A stretch of 64,000 nucleotides of DNA from Hahellaceae bacterium (GTDB lineage Bacteria; Pseudomonadota; Gammaproteobacteria; Pseudomonadales; Oleiphilaceae), in contig JACKOB010000005.1 in assembly GCA_024234575.1 (NCBI GenBank), forward strand, positions 1 to 64,000, in the 5' to 3' direction. Below the pieces are notes generated by a model that was not told the origin of the DNA, did no database searches, and saw only the letters and a list, made by a program, of their open reading frames with translations. A program made the translations under genes and the position numbers. Within the stretch, counting starts at the first letter, position 1. Each line of letters starts with the position of its first letter. This document shows positions 34,876 to 44,370 of the stretch, one piece after another.

Positions 34876-36432
34876 ATGAAAACGAAGAAGATCTCTATGC
34901 AGAAAATCAAAGAAATTCTGCGCCTCAAATACGGCGCCGACCTCTCGTCCAGGCAAATATCCCGTAGCCTGAATATATCAACGGGGGCTATCTCAAAGTA
35001 CCTCAATCGTGCCGATGCGGCTGGTATTGGTTGGCCTTTGCCAGACAGCATGACAGAGCAACAAGTTTTAGCCATCCTGCAGCCGTCACGAAAACCAAGA
35101 AAGGACACGGTCACCGTGTTTGCGGAACCCGATTTCAATGCAATTCACGATGAGTTGGGGACCAAAGGAATGACACGACAATTGCTGTGGGAAGAGTACA
35201 CACAAGACCACCCCAGTAATCACTATAGCTACTCTCGCTTCACCGTTCTGTTCAAACGTTGGCAAGGCTCACGCCAGCTATCGATGAGACAAACACACCT
35301 AGCTGGCGAGAAGATGTTTGTCGATTATTGCGGGCCGACCATGGATGTCATTAACCCTCAAACGGGCGAGGTACGTACTGCCCAGATTTTTGTCTCCGTC
35401 CTGGGCGCCAGCTCTTATACATTCGTTGAGGCGACATGGTCACAAAGCTTGCCTGACTGGATTGGTTCCCATGTTCGAGCATTTAACTTTTTTGGTGGTG
35501 TTCCGGAGGTGGTTGTGCCAGATAACCTGAAAAGTGCCGTTAGCAAAGCCTGCCGCTATGATCCTGACCTAAACCCTACCTATCAGCAACTTGCAGAGCA
35601 CTACAATGTTGCCGTCATCCCAGCTCGCCCCTACAAACCAAAGGACAAATCTAAAGCAGAGGTCGCGGTTCAAGTGGTTGAGCGGTGGATCATGATGCGC
35701 CTGAGAAAGCAGCCATTTTTTACTCTCGCGTCACTTAATCAAGCCATTCGTTTTTTGCTGGCAGACCTCAACAACCGCCCGTTTAAAAAACGTCCGGGAT
35801 CTCGCCAATCTCAATTTGAAAGTATTGATAAGCCTGCGTTAAGACCGTTACCACCATCCCCCTATGAGTACCTTGAGGTTAAAAAGGCCAGAGTCCATCT
35901 TGATTACCATGTGGAATACGACGGTCACTTCTACTCCGTACCATATCAACTGGTAAAACAAAACGTGATGATTCATGCAAGCCGAACCACCTTGACCATT
36001 AATCATCAGGGAAAGCAGGTGGCCCACCACCCGCGAGCCTTTAAACACGGCCACACGACTGACACCACGCATATGGCGAAGGCGCATTTGAAACATCAAG
36101 AGTGGTCGCCTCAGCGGTTTGTGTTATGGGCAACCCGAATTGGCGAATACACGACATTGGTGGTCGAGCATCAACTTGCTGGTCGCCGTCACCCCGAACA
36201 CGGTTATCGCGCTTGCCTGGGTTTACTTAACCTGACAAAGAAGTATGGCCAGGAACGGCTCGAAGCCGCCTGTCGTCGCGCACATTATATTAACGCCATG
36301 ACGTACAAAAACATTGCCTCAATTCTCAGCAAAGGTTTAGACAACCTGCCCATGGAAGATGGCGATGCAGACAAGCAGATTTCCCTTCCCCTCAATCACG
36401 ATAATGTTCGCGGTGCCAAGTACTATCACTAA
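34876..36432 (+). CDS. istA: IS21 transposase IstA
   Basis: 518 aa. An N-terminal helix-turn-helix ([26 protein letters not shown]) is followed by the integrase core: first Asp in [11 protein letters not shown], second in [10 protein letters not shown], Glu in [15 protein letters not shown]. The C-terminal domain ([13 protein letters not shown]) is typical. It works with IstB for cut-and-paste transposition. Full length. Confidence 0.95.
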   Translation: MKTKKISMQKIKEILRLKYGADLSSRQISRSLNISTGAISKYLNRADAAGIGWPLPDSMTEQQVLAILQPSRKPRKDTVTVFAEPDFNAIHDELGTKGMTRQLLWEEYTQDHPSNHYSYSRFTVLFKRWQGSRQLSMRQTHLAGEKMFVDYCGPTMDVINPQTGEVRTAQIFVSVLGASSYTFVEATWSQSLPDWIGSHVRAFNFFGGVPEVVVPDNLKSAVSKACRYDPDLNPTYQQLAEHYNVAVIPARPYKPKDKSKAEVAVQVVERWIMMRLRKQPFFTLASLNQAIRFLLADLNNRPFKKRPGSRQSQFESIDKPALRPLPPSPYEYLEVKKARVHLDYHVEYDGHFYSVPYQLVKQNVMIHASRTTLTINHQGKQVAHHPRAFKHGHTTDTTHMAKAHLKHQEWSPQRFVLWATRIGEYTTLVVEHQLAGRRHPEHGYRACLGLLNLTKKYGQERLEAACRRAHYINAMTYKNIASILSKGLDNLPMEDGDADKQISLPLNHDNVRGAKYYH

Positions 36433-36451
36433 TTACGCAAAGGAAAAACGA

Positions 36452-37195
36452 ATGATTAATAAAACACGCACTCAGCTAAACAGTTTGCGATTAACCGGTA
36501 TGGCTGAGGCTCTGTCTCAGCAGTGTGATCAACCCAATACCTATGAGGAGCTGAGCTTTCTCGAACGACTCTCACTCTTGGTTAATCATGAAATCACAAC
36601 CCGAGATAACCGTAAAATTGCACGCCTGTTACAACAAGCCAAACTCCGAATCAATGCCCAACCATCAGACATTGATTACCAAACCAAGCGTGGTGTAAAC
36701 AAAAGCACCGTCGCACAGCTATTGCAGTTTGACTGGGTTAAGCAGCACCGAAATATTCTGATTGAAGGGCCAACAGGCACAGGCAAAACATTCCTGGCCT
36801 GCGCCATGGGGCAAACTGCTTGTGAACAAGGAATCTCCGTGCGCTACTACCGGGCCAGCAGACTACTTGAAATGCTCACGATCGCACACGGTGACGGTAG
36901 CTTTGGTAAAGTGCTTATACAGTTGCGGAAAACTGAAATCCTGATCATAGATGACTGGGGATTGGACGCCCTAAAGCGGCAGCAAAGAATGGACTTAATG
37001 GAAGTGATTGAAGACCGGCACGGAATCGGATCGACAATCATTACTAGCCAACTTCCAACCAATCATTGGCATGAAACTATTGGCGATCCAACACTTGCTG
37101 ACGCCATCTTAGATAGGCTTTTACACAACGCCTATAAAATTAGTTTGAAAGGAGAATCCATGCGTAAAAAACAAGCGAATCTTGACCAACTGTGA
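36452..37195 (+). CDS. istB: IS21 helper ATPase IstB
   Basis: 247 aa from ATG 36452, with an AAAGGA ribosome site. Walker A is EGPTGTGKTFLACA, Walker B is EILIIDDWGLD, and there is a TSQLP sensor-like segment. IstB is the AAA+ DnaA/DnaC-like helper that assembles on target DNA and activates IstA. It starts 19 bp after istA. Confidence 0.95.
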   Translation: MINKTRTQLNSLRLTGMAEALSQQCDQPNTYEELSFLERLSLLVNHEITTRDNRKIARLLQQAKLRINAQPSDIDYQTKRGVNKSTVAQLLQFDWVKQHRNILIEGPTGTGKTFLACAMGQTACEQGISVRYYRASRLLEMLTIAHGDGSFGKVLIQLRKTEILIIDDWGLDALKRQQRMDLMEVIEDRHGIGSTIITSQLPTNHWHETIGDPTLADAILDRLLHNAYKISLKGESMRKKQANLDQL

Positions 37196-37356
37196 ACACT
37201 TAAGGTAAAAGTGCCGCATCTGCAAGAATAAGGGGTGGAAGTGTTCACGCTAAGCAAAAATCAGCGTTCATAGTTATAAAAATAGTAAGCGTCCGGCAAA
37301 CACACCTTGAGTCTTCACAATAAGTGTCCACTTATTTTTAGTGGACACTTAAAGTC

Positions 37357-38919
37357 TTAAATAGCTTCACCAGATTTAGGTGTGAGGTCTATATTCCAAG
37401 GCAGTAATTCATCAATGCGATTAATCGGATGCTCGCCAATGCGTTTGAGCACGGTGCTTAAGTAAACCTTTGGGTTCACGTCATTTAGTTTTGCAGTACC
37501 CAGAATCGTATAAAGCACAGCCGCACGTTGGCCACCCGCGACCGAACCGGCAAACAGGTAATTCTTTCTGCCCAAGGCAATCGGACGCAATGATCGTTCT
37601 GCCGGGTTATTGTCGATGCCTGCTTTGCCGTTATGCAGGTATGCCGTTAGTGCTTCCCACTGCTTCAGTGCATAGCTGATTGCTTTCGATAGGGGTGAAC
37701 CTTTCGACAAGGTATGCAAGGTGCTCTGCAGCCACAGCTTAAAGCGTTCGATAATTGGCTTTGCCTGTTGTTGTCGTATTGCTTCACGCTGATCCGGTGG
37801 TTTGCCGCGGATGGCTTTTTCAATCACATACAAGGATTGAATGGTAGCAATCGCTTCATCCGCCAGGGGCGATGGCGTATTTTGCGTAATATCATAGAAC
37901 TTACGCCGGACATGCGCCCAGCAGGCAATATGCTGAATACCGTTCTGGTAGGCACTGTTGTAACCGGCATAAGCATCGGCTTGTAAGGTGCCGCTAAAGC
38001 CTTTCAGATGACTTTCCGGATGAATGCTTTTTCGATCTTCGCTGTATTGCAGCCAGACGGCTGGCGGTGCTGCTTCTGCCCAGGGTCGACCATCTCGAAC
38101 ATAGGTCCAGTAGCGACCAACCTGTGTTCGTTTATTGCCCGGCGATAAGGTGGGTGCGGTGGTGTCATCGGCATACACATGATTGGCGGCTTTGACATGT
38201 CGCCCGATAGCATCGGCAAGCGGTGTCAGTAAGGCGCTGCATTGACCCACCCAATCGGCCAGGGTTGAACGTTCGACATCCACACCCTCTCGCTCCATCC
38301 GCTCTGCCTGACGATATAAAGGTTGATGGTCCAGGTACTTATCAATCATCACCTGGGTCAGCAGGTTGGCACTGGCGAGGCCTTTAGGAATCACGCGCTG
38401 AGGTGCGGGAGCCTGTACCAGTTTGCTACAGGCGCTGCAGCTGAATTTGGGACGCACAACGCGGATCACGCGAAACGATAGCGGCACCACGTCCAGAATT
38501 TCTGATACGTCATCGCCGATATGGGTTAACTCAGATTGGCAATCCGGGCAGTGGCACGCGCTTTCCAGGCGCCGCTCGTCTCTGGGCAGATGCTCAGGCA
38601 AGTTGATTCGTCGACGAGGTTTTTTCGGTGTAACAGCCGGTTCAGGCTGTGTACTTGCCAGTGCAGCGACTTCCGTTTCCAGCTCTTCAAGTTGCAATTC
38701 CAGTTGGTGGATCTGCTTATCGAGTTGTTCGGAGGCACGACCGAAGCGGGCGCGTTTTAAGATCTCTAACTGATGACGCAATGTTGTAATGAGCGTGGCT
38801 TGCTGACTAATCTGAGCCTCTTGCTGGGCGAGCTGGTTCCCCATTTTCAGGATGATTTCCTTCAATGCGTCCAGGTCATTTGGGAGAGTGTCAGCAGGTG
38901 TTTTCATGGCGAAGATCAT
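37357..38919 (-). CDS. tnpC: IS66 transposase TnpC
   Basis: 520 aa. It has an N-terminal coiled coil (QLAQQEAQISQQATLITTL), a zinc-finger-like CHCPDCQSEL, and the IS66 catalytic region (VYADDTTAPTLSPGNKRTQ, LQADAYAGYNSAY, CWAHVRRKFYDI, and DNNPAERSLRPIALGRKNYLFAGS). The frame is intact and the length is normal. Confidence 0.95.
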   Translation of the reverse strand: MIFAMKTPADTLPNDLDALKEIILKMGNQLAQQEAQISQQATLITTLRHQLEILKRARFGRASEQLDKQIHQLELQLEELETEVAALASTQPEPAVTPKKPRRRINLPEHLPRDERRLESACHCPDCQSELTHIGDDVSEILDVVPLSFRVIRVVRPKFSCSACSKLVQAPAPQRVIPKGLASANLLTQVMIDKYLDHQPLYRQAERMEREGVDVERSTLADWVGQCSALLTPLADAIGRHVKAANHVYADDTTAPTLSPGNKRTQVGRYWTYVRDGRPWAEAAPPAVWLQYSEDRKSIHPESHLKGFSGTLQADAYAGYNSAYQNGIQHIACWAHVRRKFYDITQNTPSPLADEAIATIQSLYVIEKAIRGKPPDQREAIRQQQAKPIIERFKLWLQSTLHTLSKGSPLSKAISYALKQWEALTAYLHNGKAGIDNNPAERSLRPIALGRKNYLFAGSVAGGQRAAVLYTILGTAKLNDVNPKVYLSTVLKRIGEHPINRIDELLPWNIDLTPKSGEAI

Positions 38920-38956
38920 ACCACAAAAAGCCCGCTAACTCATTGAATAAATTGCA

Positions 38957-39313
38957 TTATGCAGCATTTTTTGGAGACTGTTTTCGCGCTGGTGGCCGCC
39001 AATCTATGCCCTCTAACAACAGGGCTAATTCTGCTTGCGTCAAACTCACCGCACCGCTTTTTGCCTGTGGCCAAACAAAGTGTCCTTGCTCTAAACGCTT
39101 ATAAAACAGACACAGTCCCTGGCCATCCCACCAGAGTAATTTCACCCGGTCACCACGCCGTCCACGAAACACAAACACATGACCGCTAAAGGGATCTTTT
39201 TTCAGTACATGCTGCGCCATCGCCGCCAGTCCATCAAAGCCTTTACGCATATCCGTGTGACCGGCACAAAGCCAGACACGCAGTTCATGAGATAAGGTGA
39301 TCATGGCAGGCAC
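38957..39313 (-). CDS. tnpB: IS66 accessory protein TnpB
   Basis: 118 aa with the IS66 Orf2 signature [42 protein letters not shown] and [13 protein letters not shown]. Required for transposition in studied members. Its start overlaps the end of tnpA. Confidence 0.95.
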   Translation of the reverse strand: MPAMITLSHELRVWLCAGHTDMRKGFDGLAAMAQHVLKKDPFSGHVFVFRGRRGDRVKLLWWDGQGLCLFYKRLEQGHFVWPQAKSGAVSLTQAELALLLEGIDWRPPARKQSPKNAA

Positions 39314-39702
39314 GCTAATAGGGTGCGTAGCATGTTAACGTTCATTTCATGCAAGATTACGCGATGTCCACCTGCAAGCTCGATGGTCACGATGGGGAGT
39401 TTAGATTGCCTGACAGTTTGAGCCTCAGGCTTATTTGCAATGGCGACCGGAATGAAGACAGAATCTGAACTGGGCAGATTCGGTTGATCATAACAATGGC
39501 GTACCCAGGCGGCCTGACCTTGTTTGACTTCTCGTAGCCAGCGAAAGATCTGATTATTATTCAGATCATGCTGACGGGAAATTTGAGATATTGAAAGTTC
39601 ACCGGCTTGCGCTTCTCGGACAACTTGCATTTTGAATGCCTTTGAGAAACGTCTGCGGTTAAGATTATTCTGAGGGACTTTTGGCATCACTGGCTCCTGC
39701 AA
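39301..39702 (-). CDS. tnpA: IS66 accessory protein TnpA (HTH)
   Basis: 133 aa. A transposase-8-type helix-turn-helix ([43 protein letters not shown]) is followed by a variable linker and a C-terminal [13 protein letters not shown] segment. The likely start is the MPKVPQNN methionine a few codons in. A decayed copy of this gene end is found at 46262-46450. Confidence 0.92.
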   Translation of the reverse strand: MQEPVMPKVPQNNLNRRRFSKAFKMQVVREAQAGELSISQISRQHDLNNNQIFRWLREVKQGQAAWVRHCYDQPNLPSSDSVFIPVAIANKPEAQTVRQSKLPIVTIELAGGHRVILHEMNVNMLRTLLACLP

Positions 39703-39796
39703 TTAATAAACAGCAGTAGTTTGATGAGATGGCGACTAAATGCCAGATGTGATCACCGGACGGTTACTAAAAATACGCAGTAAGCTCAAAAGAGCT

Positions 39797-40616
39797 GTCT
39801 TAATCCCCTATAAGCGGGGCAACTTCTTCAAACTATCGTATCAGTAGAAAACAAAAAAAATGAGCTTGGTCTTAATCCCCTATAAGCGGGGCAACTTCTT
39901 CAAACCTGCACCTGGTTATCGAAGTCGCCAAAAAGATAGAGTCTTAATCCCCTATAAGCGGGGCAACTTCTTCAAACATTCTGTCGTTAGTGATATGAAC
40001 CGCGCTCTGAAGTCTTAATCCCCTATAAGCGGGGCAACTTCTTCAAACGCACAAATGTCGTGTAAAATGTTCGAACGCTGTCTTAATCCCCTATAAGCGG
40101 GGCAACTTCTTCAAACGAAGAACTTGCTGTAAAATTGCTTGAAGACATCAGTCTTAATCCCCTATAAGCGGGGCAACTTCTTCAAACGGATATGGAGATC
40201 GGTGAGTGCGAAGAGGAAGGTGGTCTTAATCCCCTATAAGCGGGGCAACTTCTTCAAACATAAGTCACCTCTAAAGCCTGGTCTAACACACCGGGTCTTA
40301 ATCCCCTATAAGCGGGGCAACTTCTTCAAACAGTTTCTGATATGAATAGAGCGCTCGCTCATATCGTCTTAATCCCCTATAAGCGGGGCAACTTCTTCAA
40401 ACTTTGCTATTCTCGTTAATGAGTTAAAAAATGAAGGTCTTAATCCCCTATAAGCGGGGCAACTTCTTCAAACCGCTTACAACAAACAAAAAACCTACTA
40501 ACAGGATGGTCTTAATCCCCTATAAGCGGGGCAACTTCTTCAAACTTATTCACTTGCAAAAGTTGCAGCGCTTTGCACTGTCTTAATCCCCTATAAGCGG
40601 GGCAACTTCTTCAAAC
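39797..40616 (-). CRISPR. CRISPR array 1: 12 identical 37-bp repeats, 11 unique spacers
   Basis: Repeats start at 39797, 39869, 39941, 40012, 40080, 40151, 40223, 40295, 40366, 40437, 40509 and 40580; spacers are mostly 34-35 bp (range 31-35). Read on the minus strand the repeat begins GTTTGAAGAAGTTGCCCC and ends GGGGATTAAGAC, with a CCCC/GGGG stem and an 8-base ATTAAGAC that matches a type III crRNA 5' tag. Minus-strand reading is also the direction of the adjacent cas genes, and the only mutated repeat is the detached one far left, so the leader is on the right. No spacer is repeated. Confidence 0.97.
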
Positions 40617-40707
40617 CCTTAGCCAAAAATTCATCTTACAAATCAACAGCCTGCAGACCCCTTCAAAATTTTTCTGCAGTGTCAAAAAGTTGGCGAATCT
40701 GGTCATA
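40617..40707 (-). promoter_or_regulatory. Probable leader of CRISPR array 1
   Basis: 91 bp between the last repeat and the cas2 stop. Contains CTGCAGACCCC and an AT-rich stretch. The array-proximal side of array 2 and of the orphan repeat at 57356 also carry a GCAGAC followed by a T-run, suggesting a shared leader element. Confidence 0.55.
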
Positions 40708-41004
40708 TCATCGTGCCTTTTTTTGCCGGGAAATCATCGCATAAATCCCTCTATCTGCAGGGGTTTGTCCAATAATAGCAGCTTGATCAAAACTTGCTAC
40801 CGAATAAATCCGGATATCATCTACCGCATGGTCTATTAACTCACTAAGTGAGGCGATAAGCGAGTCGACTTCGGGCCGGCGCATTTCTGCATAAAAGACC
40901 GAATACTGCACCGCTGTTGCCACTTTACTTGTGGCTTTGTGCACTTTAACAAGCCGCTTTGGACAACGAATATCGTAGCAGATTAAATATGGTTGATTGT
41001 TCAT
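40708..41004 (-). CDS. cas2: Cas2, distal type (module 1)
   Basis: 98 aa. The Cas2 ferredoxin fold is seen as YLICYDIRCPKRLVKVHKATSK, QYSVFYAEM and DDIRIYSVASF. It is the last gene of the module and belongs with the cas2 at 50996 rather than with the cas2 at the head of its own operon: both have ICYDI and DDIRIY. It lies 11 bp after the cas1-like gene. Together with Cas1 it would integrate spacers. Confidence 0.9.
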   Translation of the reverse strand: MNNQPYLICYDIRCPKRLVKVHKATSKVATAVQYSVFYAEMRRPEVDSLIASLSELIDHAVDDIRIYSVASFDQAAIIGQTPADRGIYAMISRQKKAR

Positions 41005-41015
41005 GCTGTTTCTCC

Positions 41016-41759
41016 TTAGGCGTTGGCGTCCATGCGCCAGATTAATTGGTTAAGCATCCGGTTGACTAAAAATTCGATACGCTCAGATATGCTGTGATAC
41101 TCGCGTGAGGCTAACATCGCCGTCACACTGTGATTATTGTTATGAATGGCTTCCAGCGCCTTTGCCTTTAAAATCGGCGTTAGCGCAGCGGTTACATCGG
41201 CTACTAATCTTTGAGTCTCGGGGCGGCAACAGTCGATACTAAAAGCAAGCAACAATTGCGAAAAATGCGATGCAAACATCGCCAGCATCCAGTCAGACAT
41301 TTCGTTAAACTCATTTTTGCGGTTGGCTTTGCCTGCCATAAAATGCAGGCTTTCGCTAAACTGCATGGCACGAAAATCCGGGTCGCCACTTTCAGCACCG
41401 GCTTCGGCCATTACTGAACGTTTTTGATTAAGCAACCATTCTTCATAAACCGCATTTAAAACCTCGTGATATGGTAATTGCTCTAAATAGAAGAACAATG
41501 GTTCAGGAACGCGCTCTTTGGGTAATATCTGGCAACGTAAACGCCCGCGGCCATCAAATATATGCACGGGAATATTGCGCTCTGCACAGTAAGTAAATAC
41601 TTCGAGGCCCGCATCCCATGGCCCTGAAAGCGTAATTCTATTGACGCGAACAACAGGAAAGCGCAATCCGCTTTGCCCTTTTATTTTCACAACAATAGAA
41701 GGGACATCAAGACTGATGCTTTCCAGGTTGGTGGTATCGATATGCAGTGCTTTTTTCAT
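41016..41759 (-). CDS. Diverged Cas1-like protein without evident catalytic residues
   Basis: 247 aa. The N-terminal half follows the Cas1 beta-domain: a start with HIDTTNLESISLDVPSIVV, then VVRVNRITLSGPWDAGLEVF, YCAERNIPVHIFDGRGRLR. The C-terminal half is helical but lacks the GxEG, G-x-LH and LACDLxE motifs that carry Glu, His and Asp in the neighbouring Cas1. It is probably an inactive paralogue acting as a structural subunit. It lies between cas1 and cas2 of module 1; module 2 has no counterpart. Confidence 0.65.
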   Translation of the reverse strand: MKKALHIDTTNLESISLDVPSIVVKIKGQSGLRFPVVRVNRITLSGPWDAGLEVFTYCAERNIPVHIFDGRGRLRCQILPKERVPEPLFFYLEQLPYHEVLNAVYEEWLLNQKRSVMAEAGAESGDPDFRAMQFSESLHFMAGKANRKNEFNEMSDWMLAMFASHFSQLLLAFSIDCCRPETQRLVADVTAALTPILKAKALEAIHNNNHSVTAMLASREYHSISERIEFLVNRMLNQLIWRMDANA

Positions 41760-41812
41760 GCGTTTTTACCCTCAAAGTGTGCGTTAACATTCGCTAGTGA
41801 CATCTCAAACAA

Positions 41813-42763
41813 TTAAGGGTTGGCATCAAGATATTTCGCCAACAAGGCGGCATATCGCTGCAATGTTTTCCGCCAGGCGCGCAGTTCTACCTGTATAGAG
41901 GGGTAGTACACTTCCCTTGCGGCTTTGTTCATGCGACAGCCCTGCTCTTCTATACTAAATTGATCGGCACGCAAAATCTGGATGCTAAACATATTCCACA
42001 CCCAATGATCGACTGAGCTACGCAACAACTCGACCAAATCGCAGGCAAGTGATTCTCTGTTGTAATATAGGGTATGTAGAACACCAAGCTGCGGGTCGAG
42101 GCCAGCGGCAACGCAAACACGCACGGCTTCGTAATGCACCAGCGTATAGGTTAGCGACAACACCGCATTCACCGGGTCTTTTGGCGGACGTTTGTTTCTG
42201 CCGGTAAATTGTAGCGACTCGGCAAACACAGCACTGTAACCGGCAAAATATACCCGTGAGGCCGCACCTTCATAGCCAAGCAATGTTGATAAATCGGCAA
42301 TTGGCTGCGTCATTAACTGTTGCCGTATCGCATGAATACTGTCGATAGATTTACGCAGCGGCAGCCTGCATTCTGGGCGCTCTGTGGTGAGACGCTGCAA
42401 GTGGCGTTGCTGCAAGCCTGCTTTTTGACGAACCAATCGTTGTGCAATCAACAACCTGCTGTCATCGTCGCTAAGCAGACGATACTGTGCCAAGCGGCGC
42501 TGTGCGTTACCGTGATTCATGGCATAGCACACCATCGATGCATCACTGCTTTTGCCGTTTAAGAACATCAATGCTATCCCAGCCTGAGCTAACTGACGCA
42601 TGACGGCGCTATCTAACGTGCAATCACAGGTCACCACCACCGAGCGCAACAAACTTAAAGGGAAGCTTACCGGACGGCGTTGATCCGGCTCGGTCTGAAT
42701 AAGCAGTCTTTTCTGGGCTACTTTCAAAACACTGCCTTTTCTATCGATATATACGGTTTCCAT
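41813..42763 (-). CDS. cas1: Cas1 integrase (module 1)
   Basis: 316 aa. Metal ligands are in place: Glu165 in LLGYEGAASRVYF, His230 in LGVLHTLYY, Asp242 in SLACDLVELLR. A conserved FTGRNKRPPKDPVN segment precedes them and is shared with the second Cas1 of the window. There is no fused reverse transcriptase or Cas4. It is preceded by cas2 (5-bp gap) and followed by the cas1-like gene. It catalyses spacer integration. Confidence 0.95.
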   Translation of the reverse strand: METVYIDRKGSVLKVAQKRLLIQTEPDQRRPVSFPLSLLRSVVVTCDCTLDSAVMRQLAQAGIALMFLNGKSSDASMVCYAMNHGNAQRRLAQYRLLSDDDSRLLIAQRLVRQKAGLQQRHLQRLTTERPECRLPLRKSIDSIHAIRQQLMTQPIADLSTLLGYEGAASRVYFAGYSAVFAESLQFTGRNKRPPKDPVNAVLSLTYTLVHYEAVRVCVAAGLDPQLGVLHTLYYNRESLACDLVELLRSSVDHWVWNMFSIQILRADQFSIEEQGCRMNKAAREVYYPSIQVELRAWRKTLQRYAALLAKYLDANP

Positions 42764-42768
42764 GCTTG

Positions 42769-43044
42769 CTACCCCACAAAGTAAAATGATTCATCCATTG
42801 GCATCACGGCGGTACCCAATGTGAAAATGGGTGCTTGTTTGCTTAGTGGCAATATCAAAAAGTGATCCTCAACCGCCATCACCTCATCCATCTGTGATAG
42901 CAGCCGGTCTTTTTCATTACGGCTGAGGTAACACTCAAAAACCGAATACTGCCCACCGCCGGCATAGTCTTTAAGCACCCTTAATGCTTTGTACAATCGC
43001 CTTGGGTCGCGGATATCGTAACTGCATAAAAATAGCGCTCTCAT
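42769..43044 (-). CDS. cas2: Cas2, proximal type (module 1)
   Basis: 91 aa. LCSYDIRDPRRLYKALRVLKDYAGGGQYSVFECYLS matches Cas2 and is closer to the cas2 at 52252 (SYDI, KDYA-x-G-x-Q-x-SV-ECY) than to the other Cas2 of its own module. It is the first gene, with a GGGAGA ribosome site 8 bp before ATG 43044. Operator site C lies 72 bp upstream. Confidence 0.92.
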   Translation of the reverse strand: MRALFLCSYDIRDPRRLYKALRVLKDYAGGGQYSVFECYLSRNEKDRLLSQMDEVMAVEDHFLILPLSKQAPIFTLGTAVMPMDESFYFVG

Positions 43045-43115
43045 AAGACTCTCCCTGTGTTTTGGCGACGGATTCGATGAAGGTATAGTCCCACAGGCGG
43101 GCGCAAAAATTGTGG

Positions 43116-43131
43116 TTCACAAACTTGTTAT
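43116..43131. promoter_or_regulatory. Shared CRISPR-regulon palindrome, site C
   Basis: TTCACAAACTTGTTAT. It stands 28 bp upstream of a minus-strand TATACC box (43082-43087) for cas2 and between the divergent cas module 1 and the SEC-C gene. The 64 bp around it (43064-43130) are nearly identical to 46057-46123 (site D). Confidence 0.7.
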
Positions 43132-43238
43132 CGCCCCGATTAAATCCAGCGATTAAGGCAGATTTCTGATGCAGGCGCTGTTACCATCGCACACAGCACG
43201 GTCACCTCACCGGTGCTGCATATATCAGGAGAATCTGC

Positions 43239-44270
43239 ATGAACAAGCAAATAGGTAGAAATGATTCGTGCCCATGCGGTAGCGGCAAGAAATTCAAAAA
43301 GTGCTGCATGTTAGCGGCGGCAACTAACGACTCGTTTACCCCAGGCATCGCTGGCCAGCAAACCATGCATCCTGCCAAGGAGGTGTCGGCACTAATCCGG
43401 CAAGCCCTCGACAACCAGCAGTTTGACAATATTGACGATGTAAATGCGTTTCTCGAAAGTTTTTCGCAAAAGCGGAATCAGGCAGCCATGGATGACTTTC
43501 ATGGTTTATCGCCGGCGCAGATGCATAGCGTGCTTTATCAGCCGTTCACATCGCCAGAAGTTGTGCAATTCAAAAATGCGCTTTTACCGTGCGAACAAAC
43601 ACCAGCCATGCGTCTGTACAAGTTGATTTTTGATGCCGCCACAGATGACGGGCTAAAGCAGACAGCCAAAGGTAACCTCGGGCAAAAGTTTTGCCGCGAA
43701 GCCGCCCTTAGCTTTTGGGGGGAAGCCCAGTACCAGGACGAAACCCGATTTGGCGGTATAAATAAAGAAGAAGATTTTCTGGACTTGCATGTGCTGCGCT
43801 TAGTGGCCGAGCTGGCCGGTTTATTGCGAAAAAACAAGGGCAAGTTTTTGCTGACACAGAAGGCAAAAAAACTGAACAATACGCAAACATACCACCTTTT
43901 ATTGCAAACCTACTGCGAGAAATTTCTGTGGGCATATCGGGACAGATTTGAAGATCTGGAATTTATCCAGACGTCTGCATTTTTTACCCTCTACCTGCTG
44001 GAGCGATATGGCAATGAGTGGCGAGAAACTGAATTTTATGCAAACCATTTTATCAATGCCTTCCCGATGCTTTTGGATGAAGTTGACTGCCGCTGGCGCA
44101 CCGCCGAAGAAGAAGTATTCAGCTGTTATGAGTTAAGAGCCATTCGGCATTTTGGACTGTATTTTGGGTTGGTAGAAGTAAAGTGGAGTAAAACAGAGCG
44201 GTACCTAAAAAATATTGAGGCCGTTCGGGCAACCGACCTGCTCAGGCAATGGGTAGGCTTTGCGTGCTGA
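43239..44270 (+). CDS. SEC-C zinc-motif protein
   Basis: 343 aa. The N-terminus has a perfect SEC-C motif (NDSCPCGSGKKFKKCCM), a zinc-binding tag found on SecA and many unrelated proteins. The rest is helical (HVLRLVAELAGLLRKNKGKF, FFTLYLLERYGNEWRE) with no recognised enzyme motif. It is divergent from cas module 1 and shares its promoter region with operator site C, so it is probably co-regulated. It may serve as an RNA- or ribosome-linked accessory; not assigned. Confidence 0.7.
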   Translation: MNKQIGRNDSCPCGSGKKFKKCCMLAAATNDSFTPGIAGQQTMHPAKEVSALIRQALDNQQFDNIDDVNAFLESFSQKRNQAAMDDFHGLSPAQMHSVLYQPFTSPEVVQFKNALLPCEQTPAMRLYKLIFDAATDDGLKQTAKGNLGQKFCREAALSFWGEAQYQDETRFGGINKEEDFLDLHVLRLVAELAGLLRKNKGKFLLTQKAKKLNNTQTYHLLLQTYCEKFLWAYRDRFEDLEFIQTSAFFTLYLLERYGNEWRETEFYANHFINAFPMLLDEVDCRWRTAEEEVFSCYELRAIRHFGLYFGLVEVKWSKTERYLKNIEAVRATDLLRQWVGFAC

Positions 44271-44370
44271 ATGCTGCGGAGGTCGATCAAGTCTGAACTA
44301 CTACAAATACAGACATGCGTTTGGTCTTAAATCCGCTCCCCTTAAAACCTCAGGGTGCCTTGTAAAACAA

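Larger units (their letters stand above)
34680..37271 (+). mobile_element. IS21-family insertion sequence
   Basis: Multiple terminal repeats typical of IS21 ends: GTGAACAC at 34684, 34707, 34730 and 34754 (about 23-bp spacing) and its inverse at 34784; the right end has the inverse at 37241 and a diverged copy at 37264. It encloses istA and istB. Ends are approximate because no target duplication was found. Its right end lies only 13 bp from an IS66 element. Confidence 0.85.
37285..39767 (-). mobile_element. IS66-family insertion sequence
   Basis: Left end GTAAGCGTCCGG at 37285 and right end CCGGACGGTTAC at 39767 are imperfect inverted repeats. The 8-bp target duplication TAAAAATA is exact at 37277-37284 and 39768-39775. 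It contains tnpA, tnpB and tnpC on the minus strand. The insertion lies 21 bp from the first repeat of CRISPR array 1. Confidence 0.95.

Noticed and set aside
40139..40345. 68-codon ORF inside array 1
   Set aside because: It is made of three CRISPR repeats read in frame (VLIPYKRGNFFK repeats), an artefact of repeat length.
39797..40616. Plus-strand orientation of CRISPR array 1 with CTTCAAAC as crRNA tag
   Set aside because: The common part of all repeat variants is ATTAAGAC on the minus strand, cas genes read minus, and degenerate repeats are at the left ends; all favour minus-strand transcription.
41016..41759. Cas6 or Cas4 identity for the extra gene of module 1
   Set aside because: No Gly-rich Cas6 loop or Cys cluster of Cas4; the N-terminal half follows Cas1.
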